From Ensifer sp. LC163 (lineage in GTDB: Bacteria > Pseudomonadota > Alphaproteobacteria > Rhizobiales > Rhizobiaceae), in NCBI RefSeq assembly GCF_001695855.1, contig NZ_MBSS01000001.1, positions 434,001 to 498,000 of the forward strand: a DNA stretch of 64,000 nt, read 5' to 3'. The notes below the pieces were generated by a model. That model saw nothing but the letters and a program-made list of their open reading frames with translations. It did not search any database and was not told the origin of the DNA. Positions 44,369 to 52,441 of this stretch are shown one piece after another. Position numbers and translations under genes: made by a program. Numbering within the stretch: position 1 is the stretch's first letter; each line of letters opens with the position of its first letter.

Positions 44369-45907
44369 TCACTTGCCCAGTGCAAAGAAGTCGTCGAATT
44401 CCGGCATCGGTGCCATGGAGACGAAGGCGCGCAGCAGGTCATGGCAGGTGAAGGCGTCCTGCAACGCTTCGATCTCCTTCGAAAGCGGCCGGTCCTTCAG
44501 GTAGATCGGGCTGATCGATCGCGTGCGATCATGCGCGAGCTTGACGATCCCCTGCGGGGCGTCGCCGACGAGGTCGATCGCCTGCGCCGACAGGATCGCC
44601 TCGATCGCCGCCAGCTGCCGGAGGTCCCGCACCTGCGTTTCCATGCGCTCGACGATCAAAGGCAGGAAGGTCGCCTCTTCCTCCAGTCCGCCGGCAACGA
44701 CGATCGACTGGGCCGAAAGCGGCACCGCCATCGACTGCACGCGCATGTAGAGCTCGACCGCAAGCTTCATCAGCGGGCCGAGACCGGTGGCGACTTCGCC
44801 CGGCGCCACCAGATTGACCGGCAGATTGCGGCGGCCGCCGTTCGACAACAGGATGCAGCGGTTGAGCACGTTGCGCGCCACATGCGAAAAGGCGATCTGC
44901 GCCGTCTCGACATAGAGCGTCGTCGTCAAAGGCAGCGAAGCGCCCGAGGCATGCACATGGCCGCCGAGCACCACCGGATTGTCGTCGGAGAGATAGGTCG
45001 CCTCGACCAGCCGGCCGGCGGCAACCAGCAACGTATCGACGACGGCGCCGAACACCTGGGCGGTCATGCGCAGGCTCAAGGGATCGTGGATCGCCGTCGG
45101 TAAGGGCCAGTCGGCAACGCCGGACTGGCCGTAGAGCCAGGAGCCGACAAGCGCTTCGCCGCGCGTCGACAGCGTCGCCGCCACCCGCCACGGATCGGCG
45201 GAGGCGCCGAGCGCCAACGACGACGTCACCCCGGTAACCAAGAGCACGCGGATTGCTGCTGCCGCCTCGCGCAGCACATCGGCTGCCGCCGAATAGGCGA
45301 TGGCGTTGACGCTGAGGGCGGCAAGCGCATCGCGCGGCCGCATCACCAGCGGCTTCAGTCCGGCATCGGCGAGCGCCGTTTCGGCCGGCACCAGCCGGCC
45401 GCGATGATAGGCTTCACCGACCCCGGTCAAGACAGCCGCGATCTGCCCCATCAGGCCGATATCGGCGCAGCCCATCGAGCCATGGCGGCGCACCGCCGGA
45501 ATGATGTCGTGCTCGATGAGCGCCAGGAAGGCGGTGATCAGCTCGGGACTGCAGCCGGTGTGACCACGCATCGCGGTGTTGCAGCGGATGGCGATCGCCT
45601 TGCGCACGATCGGGACAGTGAAAAATTCGCCGGTGCCGAAATGGTGGGCGCGCACCAGAGAAGTGTTGAACTCGGCCAGATCGTCCGCCGTCCAGAGCCG
45701 GTCCTTCATCGAGCCGACACCGGTGTTGGAACCGTAGACCGGCAGGCCGAGCGCGATGCGATCGGCAATCACCTTGTGGGCCGCCGCCACCCGCTCCATG
45801 CCGCCATCGTCCGCGACCGGCCGCGCCGCGCCCGAGCCGATTTCCTCGAGGGTCGCGAAGTCGAGCGGTTTCCCGCAGAGAACAATGGTTTTGACCTGTT
45901 GCAGCAT
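44369..45907 (-). CDS. MIO-less histidine-ammonia-lyase homologue, candidate ergothionase
   Basis: A 512-residue member of the aromatic amino acid lyase fold with the conserved VYGSNTGVGSMKDR Tyr loop and the NAIAYS and helix-bundle blocks. HAL builds its electrophilic MIO cofactor from Ala-Ser-Gly inside GSxGASGDL. Here residues 143-150 read GSMGCADI, so the triad is Cys-Ala-Asp and MIO cannot form in the normal way. Ergothionase, which eliminates trimethylamine from ergothioneine, is a known HAL-fold lyase that does not use MIO because trimethylamine is a good leaving group. With urocanase-, DUF917-, hydantoinase- and carbamoylase-like genes behind it, ergothioneine trimethylammonia-lyase is my first choice. 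A lyase for another histidine betaine is second. It is the first gene of its operon, divergent from the LysR gene. Confidence 0.8.
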   Translation of the reverse strand: MLQQVKTIVLCGKPLDFATLEEIGSGAARPVADDGGMERVAAAHKVIADRIALGLPVYGSNTGVGSMKDRLWTADDLAEFNTSLVRAHHFGTGEFFTVPIVRKAIAIRCNTAMRGHTGCSPELITAFLALIEHDIIPAVRRHGSMGCADIGLMGQIAAVLTGVGEAYHRGRLVPAETALADAGLKPLVMRPRDALAALSVNAIAYSAAADVLREAAAAIRVLLVTGVTSSLALGASADPWRVAATLSTRGEALVGSWLYGQSGVADWPLPTAIHDPLSLRMTAQVFGAVVDTLLVAAGRLVEATYLSDDNPVVLGGHVHASGASLPLTTTLYVETAQIAFSHVARNVLNRCILLSNGGRRNLPVNLVAPGEVATGLGPLMKLAVELYMRVQSMAVPLSAQSIVVAGGLEEEATFLPLIVERMETQVRDLRQLAAIEAILSAQAIDLVGDAPQGIVKLAHDRTRSISPIYLKDRPLSKEIEALQDAFTCHDLLRAFVSMAPMPEFDDFFALGK

Positions 45908-46116
45908 GCCATATGAACCTTACCACGCGACCCGCCTCGACGCCGAAACGATGCGTGGATGAAAAGACTTGATGCGATCCCGCCGCCGTGGACGAGGGAT
46001 CGCCTGCCCGCATGCTATGCGTTTTGCTCGCTGTCGTGATATATCCCAAATCCGGAACGGCCGATGCCAAAGCCGGAACACAACTGCAGCGGCGATACCG
46101 GTGGAGAATTTACGCA

Positions 46117-47313
46117 ATGGATATCGCCACGATCCTGCTCGTCGAAGCCGTCATGCGCGAAGGCGGCATCAGGCGCGCCGCCACCCTGAGCGGTCGCGCG
46201 CCGTCGAGCGTCAGCGCCGCCGTTCGCCGCTTCGAGCAGGCCATTTCCATTCCCCTCTTCCGCCGCGACGGCAGCCTTATGGCTTTGACCTTGGAGGCTC
46301 GTGCGCGACAGGCCGATGTGACCGCGGCCAGCGCAACCATCCGGGCGCTGCTCGCCACTGCCAACGCGGAGCCGCCGAGCGCGATCCCACCCGTTGGCCT
46401 CGTCACACTCGATCGTTTCGTGCGGATCGCCCGGGCAGGCAGCATTCGGGCAGCTGCCCGCACGTTGGGCCTCGGCCAGCCGCAACTGACGCGGCAGATC
46501 GCCGACCTCGAACGTCATCTCCAGTGCCGATTGCTTGAGCGCTCCCATGGCGGCATCGTCTGCACGCCGGCCGCCCTCGACATCATCCCGCATGTCGAGC
46601 GCCTGCTCGACATCTGGACGCGGCTGACGCGCGCCTCGGCCGACCGGTTCCGTCGCGACGTCACCACCTGGCGCCTCGGCGCCGTCATGCCGCTTGGGCC
46701 GGAGAGCGAGATCGCCCGCATGCTGGCGGCGCTGACGGCCGCCTGGCATCGCTCCCGCCCGCGGCAATCGCTGTTCATTTCCAGCACCACCGCCGACGAG
46801 CTTCTGGCCGGCCTCAAGAGCCGACGCTTCGACGCCGCCCTGCTCGATGTTGCCGGCATTCCCAACGACTTCGACGGCCGGCTCGTGTCCGAAACGCCGC
46901 TGGTGCTAGCCGGCCCGGCGCCGGCCCTTTCCGAAATGGCCGGCGATCTCCCGCGGCTACTCGCCACCTGCCCGATCGCCGTGCCGAGCGCACGCAGCGG
47001 CCTGCGCCGGGAGGTGACCCGCTTCCTCGAAGACACGCTCGGCGAGGCGGAACGTCGCCGCGTGACGCTGGTCGAGGTCGATTCCATTCCCGTCATCATC
47101 AACCTGGTCAGCCATCACGGCTACCTCTCGGTGCTGCCGGAAACCTCGCTGTCACGCGTCCAGCGGCCGCCCGCCATGATCCGGCTGGGGCCGCTCTACC
47201 GCCAGTCGCTGACCCTCGTCTGGCCGCGCGGCGCCTTTTCCAGCGAGGTCGGCGACCTGATGATCGGCATGATGAAAGCGGGTCCGCAGGCGACGACGGC
47301 GTTGCCGACGTAA
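46117..47313 (+). CDS. LysR-type regulator with two N-terminal HTH domains
   Basis: A 398-residue regulator. A first LysR-like HTH covers about residues 3-62 (GGIRRAATLSGRAPSSVSAAVRRFEQ, IPLFRRDG), and a complete second LysR HTH follows at about 92-150 (AGSIRAAARTLGLGQPQLTRQIADLERHL, CRLLERSHGG), then a normal LysR effector domain (about 175-385). Ordinary LTTRs are about 300 residues with one HTH. ATG 46117 follows GGAG at 10 bases; GTG 45988 and other in-frame starts lie in the promoter. It diverges from the MIO-less lyase gene across a 209-base gap and is its probable regulator. Confidence 0.85.
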   Translation: MDIATILLVEAVMREGGIRRAATLSGRAPSSVSAAVRRFEQAISIPLFRRDGSLMALTLEARARQADVTAASATIRALLATANAEPPSAIPPVGLVTLDRFVRIARAGSIRAAARTLGLGQPQLTRQIADLERHLQCRLLERSHGGIVCTPAALDIIPHVERLLDIWTRLTRASADRFRRDVTTWRLGAVMPLGPESEIARMLAALTAAWHRSRPRQSLFISSTTADELLAGLKSRRFDAALLDVAGIPNDFDGRLVSETPLVLAGPAPALSEMAGDLPRLLATCPIAVPSARSGLRREVTRFLEDTLGEAERRRVTLVEVDSIPVIINLVSHHGYLSVLPETSLSRVQRPPAMIRLGPLYRQSLTLVWPRGAFSSEVGDLMIGMMKAGPQATTALPT

Positions 47314-47452
47314 CCATGATCGGGATCGCCGGAATCACTTCATTACGATCCACCGCTAAACAACTGAAACGACTCGGCAAAATCGCGCCGCTGAATCAAC
47401 CCATGAGGTTGTTGGATCGGCGCTTCCAAACCCGCGTTTCCCTGCGAGCAAA

Positions 47453-48490
47453 TTAGGGATGTCCTGACGCCTTGTCCTTGCCGGCCACGCCATCGAGCTG
47501 GCGGTTGCGATCCTCGGCACCATGGCCGAGCTTCAGCCGCCGCCGTGTCTCGCTCGGGCTTTCGCGGTAGTGCGCGCGGTAGCTGCGCGAGAACGACGAC
47601 GACGAGTTGAAACCCGAGATCGCGGCGATGTCGGCGAACTCCATGCGCGTCTCGATCACCTTGCGCCGCGCCGCATTGAGGCGCAGCGCCAGGTAATGTT
47701 CGTGCGGCCCCACCCCCATCGTGTCGCGAAACAGGTCCTGCAGATGCCGGACGCTGACGCCGATGCGGCGGGCCAGGCGCTGAAGCGTCAACGGCGCCTC
47801 GACCGTTTCCTCCATCAGCTTGACCGCGGCGCCGACACGCGGGTCGAGGATGCGCATGTTGCCGATCGCCGGCATCTGCAGGAGGTCGCCGCGGGTGCGC
47901 TCCTGCTCGTAGATGAACAGCCGCGACACTTCGAGCGCCAGCGAATAGCCGTGCGCCCGGCGGATCAGCTCCAGCATCAGGTCGAGCGTCGGCAGGGAGC
48001 CACCGGTGGTGATGCGCTTGCCGTCGATGACGAACCGTTCGCGCACCATCGTGACCTGCGGATAGGTCGTGGTGAAATCCTCGAAATCCTCCCAGTGGGT
48101 GGTGGCCTTTGAATTGTCGAGCAGGCTCGTTTCGGCAAGCAGCCAGGAGCCGGATTCGATGCCCGCCATCATCTCGCGATGCCGCGCTGTCTGCGACAGC
48201 ATCATCTTCAGCTGCGAGGTCGCACTCCTCTGCCAGTTGTAGCTCGACAGGATGAAAAGCGGCGCCGTTTCGCGCTGCGGCCGGAACGCACCCGAAACCG
48301 GAATGGGAATGCCGCTCTTGGTTTCGATCGGCTCGCCGTCCGGGCTGTAGAGCGTCCAGCTGTAGAGCGGCCGTCCGGCAATGCGGTTGGCGGCGCGCAT
48401 CGGTTCGATCACCGAGGCAACGAGGATCAGATTGGTCTCCGGCAACACCAGGATATCGGCATGCTGCACCTGCGAAACGCTCTGATCCAT
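47453..48490 (-). CDS. cdhR: GlxA-family AraC-type regulator (CdhR-like)
   Basis: A 345-residue regulator with an N-terminal DJ-1/PfpI (GATase-1-like) domain (about residues 10-190) and a C-terminal AraC HTH pair (LTLQRLARRIGVSVRHLQDLFRDTMG and IAAISGFNSSSSFSRSYRAHYRESP). Members of this family (CdhR, GbdR, SouR) control carnitine, glycine betaine and sarcosine use. The gene diverges from a carnitine catabolic operon exactly as Pseudomonas cdhR does. ATG 48490 has GGAGAAG at 7 bases; TTG 48496 is less likely. Activation by L-carnitine is inferred from the family. Confidence 0.83.
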   Translation of the reverse strand: MDQSVSQVQHADILVLPETNLILVASVIEPMRAANRIAGRPLYSWTLYSPDGEPIETKSGIPIPVSGAFRPQRETAPLFILSSYNWQRSATSQLKMMLSQTARHREMMAGIESGSWLLAETSLLDNSKATTHWEDFEDFTTTYPQVTMVRERFVIDGKRITTGGSLPTLDLMLELIRRAHGYSLALEVSRLFIYEQERTRGDLLQMPAIGNMRILDPRVGAAVKLMEETVEAPLTLQRLARRIGVSVRHLQDLFRDTMGVGPHEHYLALRLNAARRKVIETRMEFADIAAISGFNSSSSFSRSYRAHYRESPSETRRRLKLGHGAEDRNRQLDGVAGKDKASGHP

Positions 48491-48598
48491 TTGCAAACTT
48501 CTCCATCTCGTTGCCGATAATGTACAATCTAGTACTGATTATGAAAAGCAGCGCCGTCGTTCTTGGCTCGTAATGGCCGCAATAAAAGGGAGACAGCA
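48491..48598. promoter_or_regulatory. divergent promoter region between cdhR-like regulator and BKACE genes
   Basis: 108 bases. GTAC-AATCTA-GTAC (48520-48534 region) within an AT-rich core ATGTACAATCTAGTACTGAT is the only symmetric motif and a candidate activator site. AAAAGGGAGA supplies the BKACE ribosome site. Confidence 0.35.
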
Positions 48599-49501
48599 AT
48601 GCCGCTCAGCATGAACCGCGAGGTATTCATCACCTGTGCCGTCACCGGCGCCGGCGACACCGTTTCAAAGTCCAGCCACGTTCCGATCACGCCGAAGCAG
48701 ATTGCCGACGCGGCGATCGAGGCCGCCAAGGCGGGTGCTGCCGTGGCCCACTGTCACGTCCGCGATCCGGAGACCGGCGCGCCTGCCCGCAGGCTCGACC
48801 TCTACCGCGAAGTGACCGATCGCATTCGCTCCGCCGATGTCGATGTCGTGCTCAATCTGACGGCCGGCATGGGCGGGGACCTGGTTTTCGGCAACGTCGA
48901 AAGCCCCTTCCCGGTCAACGAGAAAGGCACCGACATGGCCGGCGCCACCGAGCGCGTCGCCCATGTGGCAGACTGTCTGCCGGAGATCTGCACGCTCGAC
49001 TGCGGCACCATGAACTTCTCGCTCGGCGACTATGTCATGACCAACACGCCGTCGATGCTGCGCGAAATGGCCCGCCAGATGACGGCGCTCGGCGTGCGCC
49101 CCGAGATCGAGGCCTTCGACACCGGCCACCTCTGGTTCGCCAAGCAGCTCGCCGAGGAAGGGCTGATCGAGGATCCGGTGCTGATCCAGCTCTGCATGGG
49201 CATTCCGTGGGGGGCGCCCGACGATCTCAACACCTTCATGGCCATGGTCAACAACGTGCCGGCCAACTGGACCTTCTCGGCCTTCTCCATCGGCCGCAAC
49301 GCGCTTGCCTATCCGGCAGCGGCGATCCTTGCCGGCGGCAACGTGCGCGTCGGCCTCGAAGACAACCTCTATATCGGCAAGGGCCAGCTCGCCACCAACG
49401 GCCAGCTCGTCGAAAAGGCGGTCGGCGTCATCGAGGGCATGGGCGCCAAGATCATCGGGCCGGACGAGGTCCGCAAGAAACTGAAGCTGACGAAGCGCTG
49501 A
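48599..49501 (+). CDS. cdhC: beta-keto acid cleavage enzyme, 3-dehydrocarnitine:acetyl-CoA type
   Basis: A 300-residue BKACE (DUF849) enzyme: Zn-binding HCHVRDP near residue 49, FITCAVTGAG at the start, LNLTAGMGGD, the EAFDTGH block and the GGNVRVGLEDNLY motif. In carnitine breakdown this enzyme reacts 3-dehydrocarnitine with acetyl-CoA to give betainyl-CoA and acetoacetate. ATG 48599 follows AAAAGGGAGA. It is 11 bases upstream of the carnitine dehydrogenase fusion gene, its functional partner. Confidence 0.88.
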   Translation: MPLSMNREVFITCAVTGAGDTVSKSSHVPITPKQIADAAIEAAKAGAAVAHCHVRDPETGAPARRLDLYREVTDRIRSADVDVVLNLTAGMGGDLVFGNVESPFPVNEKGTDMAGATERVAHVADCLPEICTLDCGTMNFSLGDYVMTNTPSMLREMARQMTALGVRPEIEAFDTGHLWFAKQLAEEGLIEDPVLIQLCMGIPWGAPDDLNTFMAMVNNVPANWTFSAFSIGRNALAYPAAAILAGGNVRVGLEDNLYIGKGQLATNGQLVEKAVGVIEGMGAKIIGPDEVRKKLKLTKR

Positions 49502-49512
49502 GCGGGGATATC

Positions 49513-51003
49513 ATGAGCCTTATTGAGAAAGCAGCCTGCGTCGGTGGCGGCGTCATCGGCGGCGCCTGGGTGGCCCGCTTCGCGCTTGCCGGCATCGACG
49601 TGAAAATTTTCGACCCGCATCCGGAAGCCGAGCGCATCATCGGCGAAGTCATGGCCAATGCCGAGCGCGCCTATGCTATGCTGACCATGGCGCCGCTGCC
49701 GCCGAAGGGAAAACTCACCTTCTGCAAAAGCATCGAGGAAACGGTCAAGGACGCTGATTGGATTCAGGAAAGCGTGCCGGAACGGCTGGAGCTGAAGCGC
49801 GGCGTCATCACCCAGATCGACGCGGCTGCAAGGCCCGACGCGCTGATCGGCTCGTCGACATCGGGCCTGCTGCCCTCCGACCTGCAGGCCGAGATGAAGC
49901 ATCCCGAGCGCATGTTCGTGGCGCATCCCTATAACCCCGTCTACCTCCTGCCGCTGGTCGAACTCGTCGGCGGCAAGAAGACCTCGAAGGCGACGATCGA
50001 GCGCGCCATGCAGGGTGTCGAGCAGATCGGCATGAAGGGCGTCGTCATCGCCAAGGAGATCGAGGCCTTCGTCGGCGACCGCCTGCTGGAAGCGCTCTGG
50101 CGCGAGGCGCTGTGGCTGATCCAGGACGACATCTGCGATACCGAAACGCTCGACAACGTCATGCGTTACTCCTTCGGCATGCGCTGGGCGCAGATGGGCC
50201 TGTTCGAAACCTATCGCATCGCCGGCGGCGAAGCCGGCATGCGCCACTTCCTCGCCCAGTTCGGCCCTTGCCTCAAATGGCCCTGGACCAAATTCACCGA
50301 CGTCGTCGACCTCGATGATGCGCTGGTGGAAAAGATCGGTGCGCAGTCGGACGCACAGGCCGCCGGCCGCTCGATCCGCGAGCTCGAACGCATCCGCGAC
50401 GAAAACCTCGTCGGCATCATGCACGCGCTGAAATCGGGCAATGGCGGCGAAGGTTGGGGTGCGGGCAAGCTGCTCGCCGATTTCGAGGCAAAGCTTTGGG
50501 CCAACGCCCGGAAGCCTGAAGCCGATCTCGGTGACGTCAAGCCGTTGCGCATCCTCGACACCAAGGTCAGTGCCGCCTGGGTCGATTATAACGGCCACAT
50601 GACCGAGCACCGCTATCTCCAGGTGTTCGGCGACACCTCGGACGGCCTGCTGCGCTTGATCGGCGTCGACCTCGACTATGTCCGCGACGGCCACAGCTAC
50701 TACACGGTCGAGACCCATATCCGCAACCTCGGCGAGGCCAAGCTCGGCGACGCGCTCTACTCGACCTGCCAGCTCCTGTCCTCGGACGAGAAGCGGCTGC
50801 ACATCTTCTCGACCATCTACAATGCCGAGACCAACGAGGCAGTCGCGACCGCCGAGCAGATGATGCTGCATGTCGACAGCAAGGCCGGCAAATCCGTCGC
50901 TACCCCGGCGAGGATCCTGGACAAACTGAAGGCGATCACCGAGGCCCATGCCGGCCTGCCGACTCCAGAAGGTGCCGGCCGGTTCGTCGGCCAGAAGCGC
51001 TGA
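49513..51003 (+). CDS. L-carnitine dehydrogenase-thioesterase fusion
   Basis: A 496-residue two-domain protein. Residues 1 to about 320 are a 3-hydroxyacyl-CoA-dehydrogenase-like NAD enzyme (GGGVIGGAWVARFALAG, VPERLELK, SSTSGLLPSDL, HPYNPVYLLPLVELVGG) oxidising L-carnitine to 3-dehydrocarnitine. Residues about 345-496 are a hotdog thioesterase (VSAAWVDYNGHMTEHRYLQVF) that would hydrolyse betainyl-CoA to glycine betaine. The same fusion is known from Sinorhizobium, while Pseudomonas has separate cdhA and cdhB. ATG 49513 is used; open frame upstream is shadow of the BKACE gene. A RIME-like element follows. Confidence 0.9.
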   Translation: MSLIEKAACVGGGVIGGAWVARFALAGIDVKIFDPHPEAERIIGEVMANAERAYAMLTMAPLPPKGKLTFCKSIEETVKDADWIQESVPERLELKRGVITQIDAAARPDALIGSSTSGLLPSDLQAEMKHPERMFVAHPYNPVYLLPLVELVGGKKTSKATIERAMQGVEQIGMKGVVIAKEIEAFVGDRLLEALWREALWLIQDDICDTETLDNVMRYSFGMRWAQMGLFETYRIAGGEAGMRHFLAQFGPCLKWPWTKFTDVVDLDDALVEKIGAQSDAQAAGRSIRELERIRDENLVGIMHALKSGNGGEGWGAGKLLADFEAKLWANARKPEADLGDVKPLRILDTKVSAAWVDYNGHMTEHRYLQVFGDTSDGLLRLIGVDLDYVRDGHSYYTVETHIRNLGEAKLGDALYSTCQLLSSDEKRLHIFSTIYNAETNEAVATAEQMMLHVDSKAGKSVATPARILDKLKAITEAHAGLPTPEGAGRFVGQKR

Positions 51004-51057
51004 GATTAGCCTTCCGTCTTCGGAGGGTGTGCCGGCGGGCAATGTCGGGCGACGACC

Positions 51058-51204
51058 GCCCCTCAGCCCGCTGCCGCGACCTTCTCCCCGTGAACGGGGA
51101 GAAGGGGAGTGCCGCAGCCGCTCGTTCCTCTCGCCATCGGGAGTGCGAGCGGCAAAAGCGTCCCCTCTCCCCGCCTGCGGGGAGAGGGCTAGGGTGAGGG
51201 GCAG
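51058..51204. repeat. RIME-like composite repeat splitting the carnitine cluster
   Basis: CCTTCTCCCCG/CGGGGAGAAGG near 51080-51105 and CCCTCTCCCCGC...GCGGGGAGAGGG near 51166-51188, bounded by CCCCTCAGCC and GGTGAGGGGC. It lies between the dehydrogenase fusion and acyl-CoA dehydrogenase genes. Confidence 0.78.
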
Positions 51205-51273
51205 ACAAGCATGCCGGCGGCCGATGGAGAGATCGGCCACAGGGCGGGCAGGAAAAATCGCGAGGGAGAACAA

Positions 51274-52434
51274 ATGAATTTCGCACTGACCGAAGAACAG
51301 CAGATGATCGTCGACACGGTCAGGAGCTTCGTCGAGACCGAAATCTATCCGCATGAGGACGAGGTCGAGCGCACCGGCATCGTGCCGCGCGAACTCGGCC
51401 AGGATATCGCCCGCAAGTGCAAGGAAATCGGCTTCTTCGGCTGCAATTTCCCCGAAGAGGTGGGCGGCGCCGGGCTCGACCATACCTCCTTCACGTTGGT
51501 CGAGCGCGAACTCGGTCGCGGCTCGATGGGCCTGACCGTCTTCTTCGGCCGCCCGTCGGGCATCCTGATGGCCTGCAACGACGAGCAGCGCGAAAGATAC
51601 CTGCTACCGGCGGTCAGGGGCGACAAATTCGATGCGCTGGCCATGACCGAGCCGGATGCGGGCTCCGACGTGCGCGGCATGAAGTGTTTTGCCCGCAAGG
51701 ACGGCGACGACTGGATCGTCAACGGCACCAAGCATTTCATCAGCCATGCCGACATCGCCGATTTCGTCATCGTCTTCATCGCCACCGGCGAGGAAGACAC
51801 GCCGCACGGACCGAAGAAGAAGATCACCTGCTTCCTCGTCGACCGCGGCACCCCCGGCTTCGAGATCCGCAAGGGATACAGCTCCGTCTCCCACCGCGGC
51901 TACAACAATTGCATCCTGACGTTCGACGATTGCCGCCTGCCCTCCGCCCAGATCCTCGGCGAAGTGCACAAGGGCTTCGACGTCGCCAACGACTGGCTGT
52001 TCGCCACGCGGCTGACGGTGGCGGCGACCTCGGTCGGCCGGGCGCGCCGCGCCTTCGATTATGCGCTGAACTATGCCGCCGAGCGCAAGCAGTTCGGCAA
52101 GCCGATCGGCGCCAACCAGGGCGTCTCGTTCAAGCTCGCCGACATGATCACCGAGATCGACGCCGCCGACCTTTTGACGCTTTCGGCCGCCTGGCGCCTC
52201 GACCAGGGCCTGCCCTCCAATCGCGAGATCGCCTCTGCCAAGGTCTTTGCCACCGAGATGCTCGCACGCGTCACCGACGAGGCGATCCAGATCTTCGGCG
52301 GCATGGGGCTGATGGACGACCTGCCGCTCGCCCGCTTCTGGCGCGACGCCCGCGTCGAGCGCATCTGGGACGGCACCTCCGAGATCCAGCGCCACATCAT
52401 CAGCCGCGACCTGCTACGGCCGCTGGGAGCGTGA
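51274..52434 (+). CDS. acyl-CoA dehydrogenase (gamma-butyrobetainyl-CoA dehydrogenase candidate)
   Basis: A 386-residue FAD acyl-CoA dehydrogenase: ALAMTEPDAGSDV (flavin/substrate site), the RKQFGKPIGANQ block, and the C-terminal catalytic region QIFGGMGLMDDLPLARFWRDARVERIWDGTSEIQ. It would desaturate gamma-butyrobetainyl-CoA to crotonobetainyl-CoA. ATG 51274 follows GAGGGAGAA. It is followed after 7 bases by the CoA synthetase and then a hydratase, the set described for gamma-butyrobetaine-to-carnitine conversion in Sinorhizobium meliloti. Confidence 0.88.
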   Translation: MNFALTEEQQMIVDTVRSFVETEIYPHEDEVERTGIVPRELGQDIARKCKEIGFFGCNFPEEVGGAGLDHTSFTLVERELGRGSMGLTVFFGRPSGILMACNDEQRERYLLPAVRGDKFDALAMTEPDAGSDVRGMKCFARKDGDDWIVNGTKHFISHADIADFVIVFIATGEEDTPHGPKKKITCFLVDRGTPGFEIRKGYSSVSHRGYNNCILTFDDCRLPSAQILGEVHKGFDVANDWLFATRLTVAATSVGRARRAFDYALNYAAERKQFGKPIGANQGVSFKLADMITEIDAADLLTLSAAWRLDQGLPSNREIASAKVFATEMLARVTDEAIQIFGGMGLMDDLPLARFWRDARVERIWDGTSEIQRHIISRDLLRPLGA

Positions 52435-52441
52435 TCGGCCG

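Noticed and set aside
45461-45469. The missing MIO triad as a sequencing error or frameshift.
   Set aside because: The frame is intact on both sides, flanking residues align with the family, and three consecutive residues differ, which a single error would not produce.
38339-45907. Reading the urocanase and ammonia-lyase homologues as an ordinary hut (histidine utilisation) operon.
   Set aside because: The lyase lacks the MIO-forming triad, the urocanase loop is altered, and hutI, hutF and hutG are absent while DUF917, hydantoinase-like and carbamoylase-like genes are present.
49369-51483. A 704-codon minus-strand open frame opposite the carnitine dehydrogenase fusion.
   Set aside because: Antisense shadow that also runs through a RIME repeat; no motif, signal or ribosome site.
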